A stretch of DNA of 35,999 nucleotides, from the NCBI GenBank assembly GCA_016933965.1, contig JAFGTS010000005.1:1-35999 (forward strand). The letters run 5' to 3'. This document shows, piece after piece, positions 15,800-24,799 of the stretch. The position numbers and the translations under genes were made by a program. How positions within the stretch are numbered: position 1 is the stretch's first letter; the number at the start of each line of letters is the position of its first letter. The notes below the pieces were generated by a model, which ran no database searches, was not told the origin of the DNA, and saw nothing but the letters and a program-made list of their open reading frames with translations. The stretch is from Deltaproteobacteria bacterium (GTDB lineage Bacteria; Desulfobacterota; Syntrophia; Syntrophales; UBA2210).

Positions 15800-16993
15800 T
15801 CATGGATCAGCGTTTTCCCCGCGAACACCGGACCGGTCCTTCCTGCTTCCCCGATAGAGGGCGTATTCCAGCAACCGGCATTCGATGGGTCCGTTGAAAA
15901 AGGGGATCCTCCGTGACGTTCGAAGGCCGACCTCCTTTGCCAGGGCGAGATTGCCCGTGAAAATGTATCCGTCAAGACCCTGGCATCGCTGTTTGAAGAA
16001 ATCGCCGATCCCATGGTAGGTCGACCGCAGGGAATCCACATCTCCAAGCCGCTCGCCGTACCCGGGATTGAGCATCACCACACCACCGCCCTCAGGCACC
16101 GCGGTCCTTGAGAAGTCGCAGACGCCGAATTCCAGGACATCTTCCACCCCCGCGCGGGCCGCGTTCCGCTTCGCCGCCTCGATCGCCTCTTCGCTGATAT
16201 CGGTGGCGATTATTTTGATATCGCAGGATCTTTTTGCGTTCCTGTTCGCCCTGTTCCTCAAGGTCCGCCAGAGGCGGCCGTCGTATCCCACAATGTGCAT
16301 GAAGCCGAAATTGTCCCGGAACGAGCCGGGTGCCCGGTCGAGGGCGATGAGGGCTGCCTCGATCGCCAGCGTCCCGCTGCCGCACATGGGATTGACGAAG
16401 TGCGATGTCCCGCGCCAGCCCGTTGCGAGAATGACCGCCGCGGCCAGGGTTTCCTGCATGGGGGCGTGCAGCGGGATTTTCCGATACCCGCGCCGGGACA
16501 GGGGCTCTCCCGAGGTGTCAAGGTAGATATGACAGGTCGATTCATCCCAGTGGAGATGGACGACGGTCCGCTCTCGTCCGGGACCGGAATCGGGTCGGCG
16601 GCCGTATTTGCGGTTGAACCTGTCGGCGATGGCATCCTTGCATTTCAGGTTGGCATATTGCGAGTCACGAATGCTGGGGGTTGAAACGGTCGAGGTAACG
16701 GAGAAGTATCCATCGCGCTCAAGGTAGCGCTCCCAGGGTATGCTGGAGACGCCGGAGTAAAGTTCCCGGGGGTTGCCGGCCGTGAAGGAACCGACCCGGC
16801 AGAGGACCCGATGCCCCGTCCGCACATGCAGGTTCAGCTTCATGGCGTCTGCAAGGGTTCCCTCCGTGAATACCCCCGTTTCGATCTCTGAGACGAGGGC
16901 AAACCCGAGCCCCTGCACCTCATCTCTCAGGAGTACCGATGCTCCGCGGGGACAGGTGATCAGGATAGGATATATGCTGGATGAAAAGGGCAT
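15800..16993 (-). CDS. THUMP-domain rRNA N2-guanine methyltransferase, RlmL/YpsC-like
   Basis: The 397-residue protein has an N-terminal ferredoxin-like/THUMP part (about 1-165) and a Rossmann methyltransferase domain. Family landmarks are DTSGEPLSRRGYR (159-171), APMQETLAAAVI, the SAM loop NPMCGSGTLAIEAALIA (201-217) and ATDISEEAIEAAKRNAARAG (263-282). The catalytic (N/D)PPY motif reads NPGYGERL (309-316), so the second proline is replaced by glycine. Active homologues modify guanine N2 in 23S rRNA. The substitution may alter activity. There is a 40-base gap after phoB on the same strand and only a weak ribosome site before ATG 16993. Confidence 0.87.
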   Translation of the reverse strand: MPFSSSIYPILITCPRGASVLLRDEVQGLGFALVSEIETGVFTEGTLADAMKLNLHVRTGHRVLCRVGSFTAGNPRELYSGVSSIPWERYLERDGYFSVTSTVSTPSIRDSQYANLKCKDAIADRFNRKYGRRPDSGPGRERTVVHLHWDESTCHIYLDTSGEPLSRRGYRKIPLHAPMQETLAAAVILATGWRGTSHFVNPMCGSGTLAIEAALIALDRAPGSFRDNFGFMHIVGYDGRLWRTLRNRANRNAKRSCDIKIIATDISEEAIEAAKRNAARAGVEDVLEFGVCDFSRTAVPEGGGVVMLNPGYGERLGDVDSLRSTYHGIGDFFKQRCQGLDGYIFTGNLALAKEVGLRTSRRIPFFNGPIECRLLEYALYRGSRKDRSGVRGENADP

Positions 16994-17033
16994 TGTATCT
17001 TTCTATGAAAAAAACAGCATGGCGGCGATGCCG

Positions 17034-17744
17034 TTACGCTTCGTCACCAATGTCGGCAAACCGGTACCCGAAACCCCGGATGGTAAGGATAAACCGTGGA
17101 TTGGAGGGGTCTTCCTCTATCTGTGCTCGAAGTCGGCGGATATGCACGTCGACGGTCCTGGGCTCAACGAAGGCTTCATCGCCCCAAACGTAATCGAGCA
17201 GTTGGTCGCGCGTATAAAGCCGGCCGGGATGGGCCGCCAGAAAAGCGAGAAGTTTGAACTCCGTGGGGCTCAGCTCGATCTTTCGGCCTCGGAGGGTTAC
17301 CGTGTGGTGACCTCTGTCCACCTCGAGGCCGCCGTGACGGATGACATCCTGTCCACCCTCCACCTTTTGCCGTTCCGTCCTTCGAAGAATCGTTTTGACG
17401 CGGGCGACAAGCTCCCTGACACTGAAGGGTTTCGTAATGTAATCATCGGCGCCCATCTCCAGCCCCAGGACCCGGTCCAGTTCGTCATTTTTCGCCGTGA
17501 GCATGATGATGGGGAGGTCCTGGAGATCGGCGCTCTGCCGTATGATCCTGCATATCTCCATCCCCTGAATGCCCGGAAGCATGAGATCGAGGATCATCAA
17601 TCTCGGCTGTTCCTTCTGAATGATCTGAAGGGCCCGCTCTCCATCATGGGCCCCGATGGTGGAAAACCCTTCCTTTTCAAGATTGAAACAGATCAGGTCA
17701 ACGATATCTCTTTCATCGTCGACGACGAGTATTTTATCTGTCAC
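17034..17744 (-). CDS. phoB: Phosphate regulon response regulator PhoB
   Basis: The 236-residue OmpR-family regulator has a receiver domain with Asp9/Asp10 and phosphoacceptor Asp53 (LMILDLMLPG), the switch region MLTAKND and conserved Lys in TKPFSVRELVAR, and a winged-helix domain (IELSPTEFKLLAFLAAHPGR; RTVDVHIRRLRAQIEEDP; RGFGYRF). It starts at GTG 17744 because the only nearby ATG runs out of frame into a stop; GGAGG lies 12 bases upstream. It would be phosphorylated by PhoR at low phosphate and bind Pho boxes such as that before pstS. Unusually, it is split from phoR by a plus-strand symporter gene. The assignment as PhoB rests on this neighbourhood. Confidence 0.9.
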   Translation of the reverse strand: MTDKILVVDDERDIVDLICFNLEKEGFSTIGAHDGERALQIIQKEQPRLMILDLMLPGIQGMEICRIIRQSADLQDLPIIMLTAKNDELDRVLGLEMGADDYITKPFSVRELVARVKTILRRTERQKVEGGQDVIRHGGLEVDRGHHTVTLRGRKIELSPTEFKLLAFLAAHPGRLYTRDQLLDYVWGDEAFVEPRTVDVHIRRLRAQIEEDPSNPRFILTIRGFGYRFADIGDEA

Positions 17745-18069
17745 CGGGTGACATATCCTCCACCATTTTTCATTTCTCGAAAAGTAGATATAACTGTAAA
17801 CAGGAGAAGAAAAATTCTCAAGAACTTAATGACACGAAATTCATATTCCTGGAAAAGCTCTCAATTCAAATATGTTGCCCTTTCACAGTGGTGTGTCCCC
17901 GTGAGGGCCGAATAAACTTTTTGCGGCCGGAGACTGTTTCTGTTTGACTCACTATTTCTTTATTGTTATTTCTACACAACCTGTTATTGAAAGGTGACGC
18001 GGGGCAAGTTCACAGGTTGCCGGCCGTGATCGATACATCGGCGTAAACCGTAATCCCGCAAGGAATTAT
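17745..18069. other. 325-bp intergenic region between divergent phoB and the Na/Pi symporter
   Basis: AT-rich, with no coding frame. It must contain promoters for phoB (minus) and the symporter (plus). I looked for pairs of CTGTCAT-like repeats at 11-bp spacing and found only weak half-sites (for example CTGTTATTG near 17980), so PhoB control is not shown by the sequence here. AAGGA lies seven bases before the symporter ATG. Confidence 0.6.
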
Positions 18070-19677
18070 ATGGAATTCAACGTGTTACTCGGGGTCATCG
18101 GCGGGCTGGGGCTGTTCCTTTTTGGAATCAATCTTCTCAGCACCTCCCTCAAGGCCCTTTCTCTCGGTATTCTCAAAAAACTCCTGGACAAGGTCACGTC
18201 AAACAGGGTCCGGTCCGCACTCGTCGGTGTCGTCGTTACCTCCATCATACAGAGCTCGAGCGCCACATCGGTACTCCTCATCGGTTTCCTGAACGCGGGG
18301 CTTATCACGCTGGTGGGTGCACTGCCCGTTATCTTCGGAGCCAATATCGGAACCACCATTACGGCCCAGCTCATCGCCTTCAAGCTGACGAAATCAGCGC
18401 TTCTCTTCATCTTTATCGGCGCCATCGTGTACCTGTTTTCGAAAATGGAAAAGAACAAGAACCGGGGCGCGGCGCTGCTGGGGTTCGGGATCCTCTTCCT
18501 CGGATTGTCGACGATGGGCGCCGCCGTCAAGCCCCTTGCCCAGAATGAAGCGGTCGTTCAATTATTCCTGTATTTCGGCCAGAAACCGCTTCTCGGGATC
18601 CTGACGGGATTGATCGTGACCGTCGTTCTCCAGAGCAGCAGTACAACGGTGGGCATGGTCATCGCCTTCGCCTCCGCCGGCCTTCTGGATCTTCCGTCGT
18701 CCATATATCTGGTTCTGGGAGATAACATCGGGACCTGCATCACGGCGATCATTGCCAGTATCGGGGGAAAACTCGCAAGCAAGCGGCTTGCTCTCGGTCA
18801 CACCCTGTTCAATGTGATCGGGACGATGATCATGTTTCCCCTCATCCCGCTCTATGTGCGTTACATGCCGCTTCTCTCCGGCGATATCGCCCGGCAGATA
18901 GCGAACACGCACACCATCTTCAACCTCATTAACACCATCATCCTGCTGCCCTTTGTGACGCTCTTCGTCGCAGTTCTCATGAAATTGATCCCCGGTGAGG
19001 ATTATGAAAAACGGGGTATCAGGTACCTTGACCGGAACCTGCTGGTGACGCCGAGCATGGCGATCAAGGCAACGATAAAGGAACTGTCCCAGATGCTGAT
19101 TATCTGCCAGGAGATGCTGGACAAGGCGAGAAAATGCGCGATCGATTACAACCACAAGCTGAAGAACGAGATCACCGTTGACGAGGAATCCGTTGATGAA
19201 ATGCAGAAAAGTATCACGGACTACCTTGTCGAAATCGCCCAGAGTGATCTTACCGATAAGGAGAAACGCCTTGTGCCGGCACTTCTGCACAGCGTCAATG
19301 ACCTGGAAAAGGTGGGGGACTACTGCGAGGCCATTGTGAAACTTTCACAGCGAGCCTATGAGTATAACCTGCCCTTTTCGTCGGCGGCAAAGGTTGAACT
19401 GGAGAAGCTCTTCGACAAGACGTCGACCCTGATGCGGCATACGAAGCGCGCCATGGAAGATGACGATCATGTGTCGGCGACGATCACCCTGAATATCGAA
19501 GGCGAGATTGATGAACTGATCAACCAATATAAGATAAACCACCTGAAGCGACTTGAGATCGGAACCTGTATCAGTGACGCGGGGCTGGTGTATTCGGACA
19601 TCCTGACCGACATCGAGCGTATGAACAATCACCTCTGCAATATCACGAAGGGAATCCTCCATATCGGGAAACGATAG
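18070..19677 (+). CDS. Na+/phosphate symporter with C-terminal PhoU-like domain
   Basis: The 535-residue protein belongs to the NptA/YjbB (PNaS, SLC34-like) family. The transport core of about 310 residues carries the inverted-repeat QSSS motifs: TSIIQSSSATSVLLIGFLNAG near residue 58 and VVLQSSSTTVGMVIAFASAG near 188, each in a hydrophobic pair of segments. The C-terminal 210 residues are helical and PhoU-like (LVPALLHSVNDLEKVGDYCE). It moves phosphate across the inner membrane with sodium, often as an exporter in bacteria. It is divergent from phoB and convergent with phoR, inserted between the two halves of the phosphate two-component system. Confidence 0.92.
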   Translation: MEFNVLLGVIGGLGLFLFGINLLSTSLKALSLGILKKLLDKVTSNRVRSALVGVVVTSIIQSSSATSVLLIGFLNAGLITLVGALPVIFGANIGTTITAQLIAFKLTKSALLFIFIGAIVYLFSKMEKNKNRGAALLGFGILFLGLSTMGAAVKPLAQNEAVVQLFLYFGQKPLLGILTGLIVTVVLQSSSTTVGMVIAFASAGLLDLPSSIYLVLGDNIGTCITAIIASIGGKLASKRLALGHTLFNVIGTMIMFPLIPLYVRYMPLLSGDIARQIANTHTIFNLINTIILLPFVTLFVAVLMKLIPGEDYEKRGIRYLDRNLLVTPSMAIKATIKELSQMLIICQEMLDKARKCAIDYNHKLKNEITVDEESVDEMQKSITDYLVEIAQSDLTDKEKRLVPALLHSVNDLEKVGDYCEAIVKLSQRAYEYNLPFSSAAKVELEKLFDKTSTLMRHTKRAMEDDDHVSATITLNIEGEIDELINQYKINHLKRLEIGTCISDAGLVYSDILTDIERMNNHLCNITKGILHIGKR

Positions 19678-19691
19678 CTATCATGCCCTTC

Positions 19692-21458
19692 CTACCCGTT
19701 ATCGGCGCACTCCGCATCAACGGATAGTGGAAGGGTTAATGAAACAGTGGTGCCCCTTCCGAATTCGCTTGTGATCTCCATGCTGCCCCCAAGGGCCTTT
19801 ATGAGGTGTTTTACGATCGAGAGACCGAGGCCCGTTCCGCCGAGGTCCCGTGAGCGGGTCTTGTCGACGCGGTAGAACCGTTCACCCAGCCGGGGGATAT
19901 CTTCTTTGGGAATGCCGATCCCCGTGTCCTCTATCGAGATCGTCACCTGTTTTTCTTCTTCGCTCGAAGCCGCCCGGAGGGAAACCGTTCCCGCCTCGGG
20001 CGTGAATTTAACGGCGTTATCAAGCAGGTTCAATATGATCTGTGCGAGCCGGTCGCGATCCGCCGCAACCGGAGGAATATTGTCGGGTACGTCCTTTTGA
20101 ATATTGATGTTCTTTTCGGCCGCTTTCGATTCGGCTATGGGCATGACGGAACAGATGACGGAAGCGAGGGAGATTTTCTCGATATCAAGTTTCATTTCAC
20201 CCAGTTCGATGTCCGAGATCGTAAGAAGGTCATCAACCAGTCTGTTGAGGCGCTCACCGTGCCGGTGAATGGTGCTCAGGAATTTTTGGGCGGTCTGTGA
20301 ATCGTCGATGGCCCCATCCTGCAGTGTTTCGACGAATCCCAGGATCGCCGAAAGGGGCGTCTTGATCTCATGGGTGACATTGGCAACAAAGTCGGCCCGC
20401 ATTTTCTCCAGCTTCTTGACGCGCGTGACATCATGCAGGACGATCAAGGTCTTTTCAAGGTCCAGCACGGGAGAAATGTTCACGTCAAGGATGACCTGAT
20501 CTTCCATTCTCAGGGTGATTTCCGTTGATATGGGACTCTGTGTCGCCTTGAACTCTTCGATCGCGTGCTGGAGCTCTATGTTCCTGAAGGCCTCTATCGG
20601 TGTTCTTCCGATGATGTCCCGGTAACGGGTCCCGAAAATGGTGTTGAACGCGGAATTGAGCGCTTCTATCCGGTTTTCCCTGTCCAGTATCAGGACGCCG
20701 TCGTTCATGCTGGCGAAGGCGGCTTCCAGTTTCTTTGTTTCCTCGTTAGCGATGCGGATCTTGTCACGCAGTTCGGACACGAGGTAGTTTATGTTTTCGG
20801 CGAGCCGTCCCCGCTCGTCGTTTGCGTGAATGAGAAGTGACTGGGAAATACCTTCTTCACGAAGTCTTTTCGTATAGAGCTCCATTTCCTGCACCGGAGA
20901 AACCAGACGGGAGGTGAATATGAATGCGATCAGGAATGAAACGGCGCCGACCAGCAGGAATGACTGGAGGATCAGAATGAAGAGGGCATTGACGGACTGC
21001 CGTATCTCCATGAGCGGGCGTGCCAGTCGAATATAGCCGGTTATACCGTATTCGTTTCGGACGGGGATAGCGGTATAGAGGGTGTTGATGCCGAGGGTCT
21101 TACTGTATCGGACGGCGGTCCCCTTTCCCTTGATGCGTGCCTCCTGGATCTCCGTTCGATTGAGATGGTTGTCCATTTCGGCCGGGATCGCTTCTGAATC
21201 GGCCAGGACCGAGCCGTTTGCATCGATCAGGGTGACACGGCAGTTGGTAAGCCTTGCCAGTGTTGAGACCTCACGTTCCACTTCCGGCATCGTTGTAATG
21301 AGTCCCAGCGTCTCGGTGTAGCTCATGATCTCCCGCTCGATGCGCATCGTCAGTTTCGATTTGATCTGGCTGTTGGCAAGAAAGCCCACGATACCCATGG
21401 CGAGGGCGACGATGATCACATATGTGGCGAATACCTTGTAGAAGAGGTGGGTTTTCAT
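19692..21458 (-). CDS. phoR: Phosphate regulon sensor histidine kinase PhoR
   Basis: The 588-residue kinase has a membrane segment at 8-28, an extracytoplasmic domain of about 130 residues, a second segment at about 163-187 (LILQSFLLVGAVSFLIAFIF), HAMP, PAS (about 245-350), a HisKA domain with the phosphorylated His in VANVTHEIKTPLSAILGF, and an HATPase domain (NLLDNAVKFTPEAG, DTGIGIPKEDIPRLGERFYR, GTGLGLSIVKHL). It is the last gene of the pst operon and overlaps phoU by four bases (ATGA). It has the large periplasmic domain of Gram-positive or deltaproteobacterial PhoR, unlike enteric PhoR. Partner is PhoB at 17034. Confidence 0.92.
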   Translation of the reverse strand: MKTHLFYKVFATYVIIVALAMGIVGFLANSQIKSKLTMRIEREIMSYTETLGLITTMPEVEREVSTLARLTNCRVTLIDANGSVLADSEAIPAEMDNHLNRTEIQEARIKGKGTAVRYSKTLGINTLYTAIPVRNEYGITGYIRLARPLMEIRQSVNALFILILQSFLLVGAVSFLIAFIFTSRLVSPVQEMELYTKRLREEGISQSLLIHANDERGRLAENINYLVSELRDKIRIANEETKKLEAAFASMNDGVLILDRENRIEALNSAFNTIFGTRYRDIIGRTPIEAFRNIELQHAIEEFKATQSPISTEITLRMEDQVILDVNISPVLDLEKTLIVLHDVTRVKKLEKMRADFVANVTHEIKTPLSAILGFVETLQDGAIDDSQTAQKFLSTIHRHGERLNRLVDDLLTISDIELGEMKLDIEKISLASVICSVMPIAESKAAEKNINIQKDVPDNIPPVAADRDRLAQIILNLLDNAVKFTPEAGTVSLRAASSEEEKQVTISIEDTGIGIPKEDIPRLGERFYRVDKTRSRDLGGTGLGLSIVKHLIKALGGSMEITSEFGRGTTVSLTLPLSVDAECADNG

Positions 21459-22177
21459 GAACCTTTTTCCGTTACTCCGGGGTCATCCGTATTACAGGGA
21501 GGTGCGCTCTCGTGCCGCACGTTCTTTCCGGTAATCATGTATATGACCATGTCGGCGATGCTTTCGGCATGGTCCGACACGCGTTCAAGGCTCTTTGATA
21601 TCTGCATGATGAGAAGAGAGCGGTGTATCGTCTTCGGATCGGCCATCATGAAGGTCAGCAGTTCCCGGAATATCTGTTCGTTGAGACTGTCCACCCGCTC
21701 ATCCTCGCGCCTGACCTCGTCTGCCAGAGCGCAATCCTCATTGATGAAAGCGTCGAGGCTTTTACGGATCATTTCGCGGGTTATCTCGGCCATGCGGGGC
21801 AGGTCGATGTACGGTTTGAGCTGGGGCTGTTCGTTCAGGAGCATGGCCTTTTCGGCTATTTTCGCGGCCATATCGCCGATCCGTTCCAGGTGACCGTTGA
21901 TCTTTACCGCCGTTGTGATGAACCGCAGATCGCGGGCGGTCGGCTGTCTCAGGGCCAGGATCCGTGTGCACATTTCCTCGATTTCCTCGTCGAGCCTGTC
22001 GATTTCCCCGTCACCTTCGATAACGTTTTGCGCGAGCCGGGAATCTCTTTCAAGCAGTGAGCGGGTCGAGTCATAGATGGATTTTTCGACCAGGGCCCCC
22101 AGGTACAGTATTTGTTCTTTCAGGGTTTTCAACTCACGCTCATAGTGGCTGCTGGTATGGCTTTTTTCCGTCCCCAT
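21455..22177 (-). CDS. phoU: Phosphate signalling protein PhoU
   Basis: The 240-residue protein is an all-helical PhoU with two three-helix-bundle repeats. Each repeat has the metal-binding E/DxxxD pattern: ILYLGALVEKSIYDS with VIEGDGEIDRLDEEIEEMC in the first half, and LDAFINEDCALADEVRREDE with SLERVSDHAESIADMVIYMI in the second. It links PstSCAB and PhoR and keeps PhoR in its inhibitory state when phosphate is plentiful. AGGGGGA lies before ATG 22177, 14 bases after the pstB stop, and the gene is coupled to phoR. Confidence 0.95.
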   Translation of the reverse strand: MGTEKSHTSSHYERELKTLKEQILYLGALVEKSIYDSTRSLLERDSRLAQNVIEGDGEIDRLDEEIEEMCTRILALRQPTARDLRFITTAVKINGHLERIGDMAAKIAEKAMLLNEQPQLKPYIDLPRMAEITREMIRKSLDAFINEDCALADEVRREDERVDSLNEQIFRELLTFMMADPKTIHRSLLIMQISKSLERVSDHAESIADMVIYMITGKNVRHESAPPCNTDDPGVTEKGS

Positions 22178-22191
22178 TATTGTGTCCCCCT

Positions 22192-22953
22192 TTATCCGAA
22201 TCGGCCGGTGATATAATCTTCCGTCTGTTTTATATCCGGCGTGGTGAAGAGCTTTTCCGTCGGATTGTATTCTATCAGCTTGCCCAGGTAGAAGAAGCCG
22301 GTGTAATCCGAAACGCGGGCGGCCTGCTGCATATTGTGCGTCACGATGATGATAGTATATGCTTTTTTCAGTTCTTCCACCAATTCTTCGATCTTTGCGG
22401 TGGATATCGGGTCGAGCGCCGAGGTGGGTTCATCCATGAGAAGGATATCCGGTTTCATGGCAAGGGCACGGGCGATGCAGAGGCGCTGCTGCTGACCGCC
22501 GGAGAGGGCCATGGCTGACTGATTGAGAATGTCCTTCACCTCGCCCCAGAGGGACGCCTGTTTCAGGCTCTGTTCCACCAGTGCTTCAATGTCGGCCTTG
22601 TTCCATTGTCCCGTCAGTTTCGGTCCATAGGTAATGTTGTTGTATATGGACTTCGGAAAGGGATTCGGTTTCTGAAAGACCATGCCGATCCGTCTTCGGA
22701 TATCAACGGGATCGACCTTCGGATCATAGATGTTGATGCCCTCGAATATGACCTCTCCCTCAACCCGGGAGCCGTCTATCAGGTCGTTCATCCGGTTCAA
22801 GAGCCGCAGCAGTGTCGATTTGCCGCATCCCGATGGACCGATGAGCGCCGTTACCCTGTTTTTCCCGAAATCCATGGAAACGTCGACAAGGGCCTTGAAA
22901 TTCCCATAGTAGAAGTTGACGTTTTTTGTTTGTATGATCGGGCTATTATCCAC
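22192..22953 (-). CDS. pstB: Phosphate ABC transporter ATP-binding protein PstB
   Basis: The protein of about 253 residues has the PstB layout: [20 protein letters not shown], Walker [10 protein letters not shown], the Q-loop [20 protein letters not shown], signature [16 protein letters not shown], Walker [14 protein letters not shown] and H-loop [17 protein letters not shown]. It drives phosphate import through PstCA. Two GTG starts are in frame: 22962, overlapping the pstA stop, and 22953, which has AAGGTGG five bases upstream. I prefer 22953; the longer form adds only three residues. Confidence 0.95.
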   Translation of the reverse strand: MDNSPIIQTKNVNFYYGNFKALVDVSMDFGKNRVTALIGPSGCGKSTLLRLLNRMNDLIDGSRVEGEVIFEGINIYDPKVDPVDIRRRIGMVFQKPNPFPKSIYNNITYGPKLTGQWNKADIEALVEQSLKQASLWGEVKDILNQSAMALSGGQQQRLCIARALAMKPDILLMDEPTSALDPISTAKIEELVEELKKAYTIIIVTHNMQQAARVSDYTGFFYLGKLIEYNPTEKLFTTPDIKQTEDYITGRFG

Positions 22954-22955
22954 GA

Positions 22956-23810
22956 CTACCACCTTTTCTTTTTTCTCATGTAGCTTCTCATGATGATGGC
23001 GATCAGGTCAACACCAAGTACAAGTGCGACGAGAACGAGAATTGTGCCGTACTGAAGAGGTCTTGTCTCTTCGATATGGGTCCCCGCCGTTGCAAGGACA
23101 TAGACATGATAGGGAAGGGCCATGACCTCATCGAAGATGGATTTTGGCAGCTTTGACGTAAAGAACGCCGCTGCCGTGAACATGATCGGTGCCGTTTCAC
23201 CCGCGGCACGACCGATACCGAGGATGGAACCCGTCAATATGCCTGGAAGCGCACTGGGAAGGACGATACGCAGAATGGTCTGCCATTTTGAAACGCCGAG
23301 TCCGAGTGATGCCTCGCGGAATGTCTGGGGTACCGCCTTGAGCGCTTCCTCTGAGGCGCCGATTATGGTGGGAAGTATGAGGAATCCGAGCGTGAGGGCC
23401 CCAGAGAGGATACAGGAACCGAAATGAAGAAAGACGACGAAAAGGCCGAGACCGAAGAGGCCGAAGACGATCGAGGGAACCCCTGCCAGGCAGTTCACGC
23501 CGACGCGGATCATCCTCACGACCCGACCCTGCTTCGCATATTCACTGAGGAAAATGGCCGACGCCACTCCCAGGGGCAGGGCCACGATGATGGCGCCCGC
23601 CGTCAGGTAGAGCGTCCCGAGAATGGCGGGCATGACCCCGCCCTTTGTCATGGAATCGCGGGGCGGCTTCGTCAGGAACTCCCAGGAGATCGCGTCCACG
23701 CCATGGAGAAAGATGTATACCAGAAAGCCGAAGATGGAGGCGGCGAGAATCAAGGCGGAGAGGCGAACCACGAGAAAGAAGAGGTTCTGTTTGAAATATC
23801 GTAATCTCAT
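22956..23810 (-). CDS. pstA: Phosphate ABC transporter permease PstA
   Basis: The 284-residue inner-membrane protein has six hydrophobic segments. The EAA loop is [20 protein letters not shown], preceded by the [12 protein letters not shown] motif and followed by [23 protein letters not shown], typical of PstA. It pairs with PstC to form the phosphate channel. It overlaps pstC by four bases and ends just before pstB, so the three are translated together. The C-terminus is basic (MRKKKRW). Confidence 0.95.
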   Translation of the reverse strand: MRLRYFKQNLFFLVVRLSALILAASIFGFLVYIFLHGVDAISWEFLTKPPRDSMTKGGVMPAILGTLYLTAGAIIVALPLGVASAIFLSEYAKQGRVVRMIRVGVNCLAGVPSIVFGLFGLGLFVVFLHFGSCILSGALTLGFLILPTIIGASEEALKAVPQTFREASLGLGVSKWQTILRIVLPSALPGILTGSILGIGRAAGETAPIMFTAAAFFTSKLPKSIFDEVMALPYHVYVLATAGTHIEETRPLQYGTILVLVALVLGVDLIAIIMRSYMRKKKRW

Positions 23811-24694
23811 AACGTGGCGGAGCCGACCTCCTTGAATCGATTGGAAATATAATCGGCGATAAGATTGAAGGCCAGGGTCAGGAAAAAGAGAACGATACCC
23901 GTTGCGAACAGGGCATAGTAGTGGTCGCTTCTGAAGGGCGCCTCTCCCATCTCCGCGGCGATGCTTGCCGGCATGGGCCGTACGGAGTCGAAAATACTTT
24001 CAGGGATCGCCGCCGCTCCCCCGGCGACCATGAGCACCACCATGGTTTCGCCGATAGCTCGTGCCATGCCAAGTATGACGGCCGTCGAAACGCCGGAGAG
24101 GGAAGCCGGTATGATCACGCGGGTGATCGTCTCGAATCGTGTGGCACCCAGAGCGTAGGATGCCTCCTTGAACTCCTGGGGAACAGAATAAATGGCGTCC
24201 TCCGATATGCTTGAGATCGTGGGGACCGCCATGAGGGCGAGAACGATCGAGGCGTTCACAATATTGAGACCTGTGGGGAGGTCGAATGTTTCCTGAAGCC
24301 ACGGAGCTAGCACGGCCATGCCGAAAAATCCGAGTACCACTGAGGGAAGCCCGGCCAGGAGTTCAACAACAGGTTTGAAGATCTCCTTGATCACGGGGGG
24401 GGCGACCTCGGCTATATATATGGCTGAGAGGAGGCCGAGCGGGATGGCGATGATCGAGGCGAATATCGTAACGGCAAAGGAACCGATGATAAGGGGCCAT
24501 ATCCCGAATGAAGGGGGGTCATAGGTTGGGTACCATTCAAGACCGAATATAAAATCCTTTACTGAAACGACCTTGAAGATGGGAAGCCCCTCCATGAAAA
24601 GAAAGATCACAATGAGCCCGAGGATGAGAATTGATACCAGTGCAAACAAAAAAAAGACGTTTTTGATGATTTTTTCTTTTTGGGTTCTCGTCAT
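23807..24694 (-). CDS. pstC: Phosphate ABC transporter permease PstC
   Basis: The 295-residue permease has six hydrophobic segments and the PstC landmarks PLIIGSFAVTIFASIIAIPL, ELLAGLPSVVLGFFGMAVL, SEDAIYSVPQEFKEASYALG and MARAIGETMVVLMVAGG. It forms the channel with PstA. It starts 105 bases after pstS ends; that gap holds a strong hairpin. Start ATG 24694 has a plausible but AT-rich upstream region without a strong ribosome site. Confidence 0.95.
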   Translation of the reverse strand: MTRTQKEKIIKNVFFLFALVSILILGLIVIFLFMEGLPIFKVVSVKDFIFGLEWYPTYDPPSFGIWPLIIGSFAVTIFASIIAIPLGLLSAIYIAEVAPPVIKEIFKPVVELLAGLPSVVLGFFGMAVLAPWLQETFDLPTGLNIVNASIVLALMAVPTISSISEDAIYSVPQEFKEASYALGATRFETITRVIIPASLSGVSTAVILGMARAIGETMVVLMVAGGAAAIPESIFDSVRPMPASIAAEMGEAPFRSDHYYALFATGIVLFFLTLAFNLIADYISNRFKEVGSATL

Positions 24695-24732
24695 TATGTA
24701 TTTCCCGAATGACCGTTCACTGAACGACCCGA

Positions 24733-24763
24733 TGCCGGGAGGTCCGGATACTCCTTCCCGGCA
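24733..24763 (-). promoter_or_regulatory. pstS-pstC intercistronic hairpin
   Basis: TGCCGGGA at 24733-24740 pairs perfectly with TCCCGGCA at 24756-24763, and two more inner pairs can form, leaving an 11-base loop. No T-run follows on the minus strand, so this is better read as an mRNA-stabilising or attenuating stem that lets pstS be made in excess over pstC than as a full terminator. A smaller palindrome, CGTTCACTGAACG, lies at 24714-24726 between it and pstC. Confidence 0.5.
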
Positions 24764-24799
24764 CCGTGGTCGTCAGCTTTGAGATGGAAAATTATACCA

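Noticed and set aside
16773-17915. Open frame of 380 codons on the plus strand
   Set aside because: It is antisense to phoB and the start of the rRNA methyltransferase, both with full family motifs. Its own translation has no domain and is an effect of GC-rich codon use.
17940-17995. Pho box before the Na/Pi symporter
   Set aside because: Only single CTGTTAT-like halves were found; no second repeat at 11-bp spacing on either strand.
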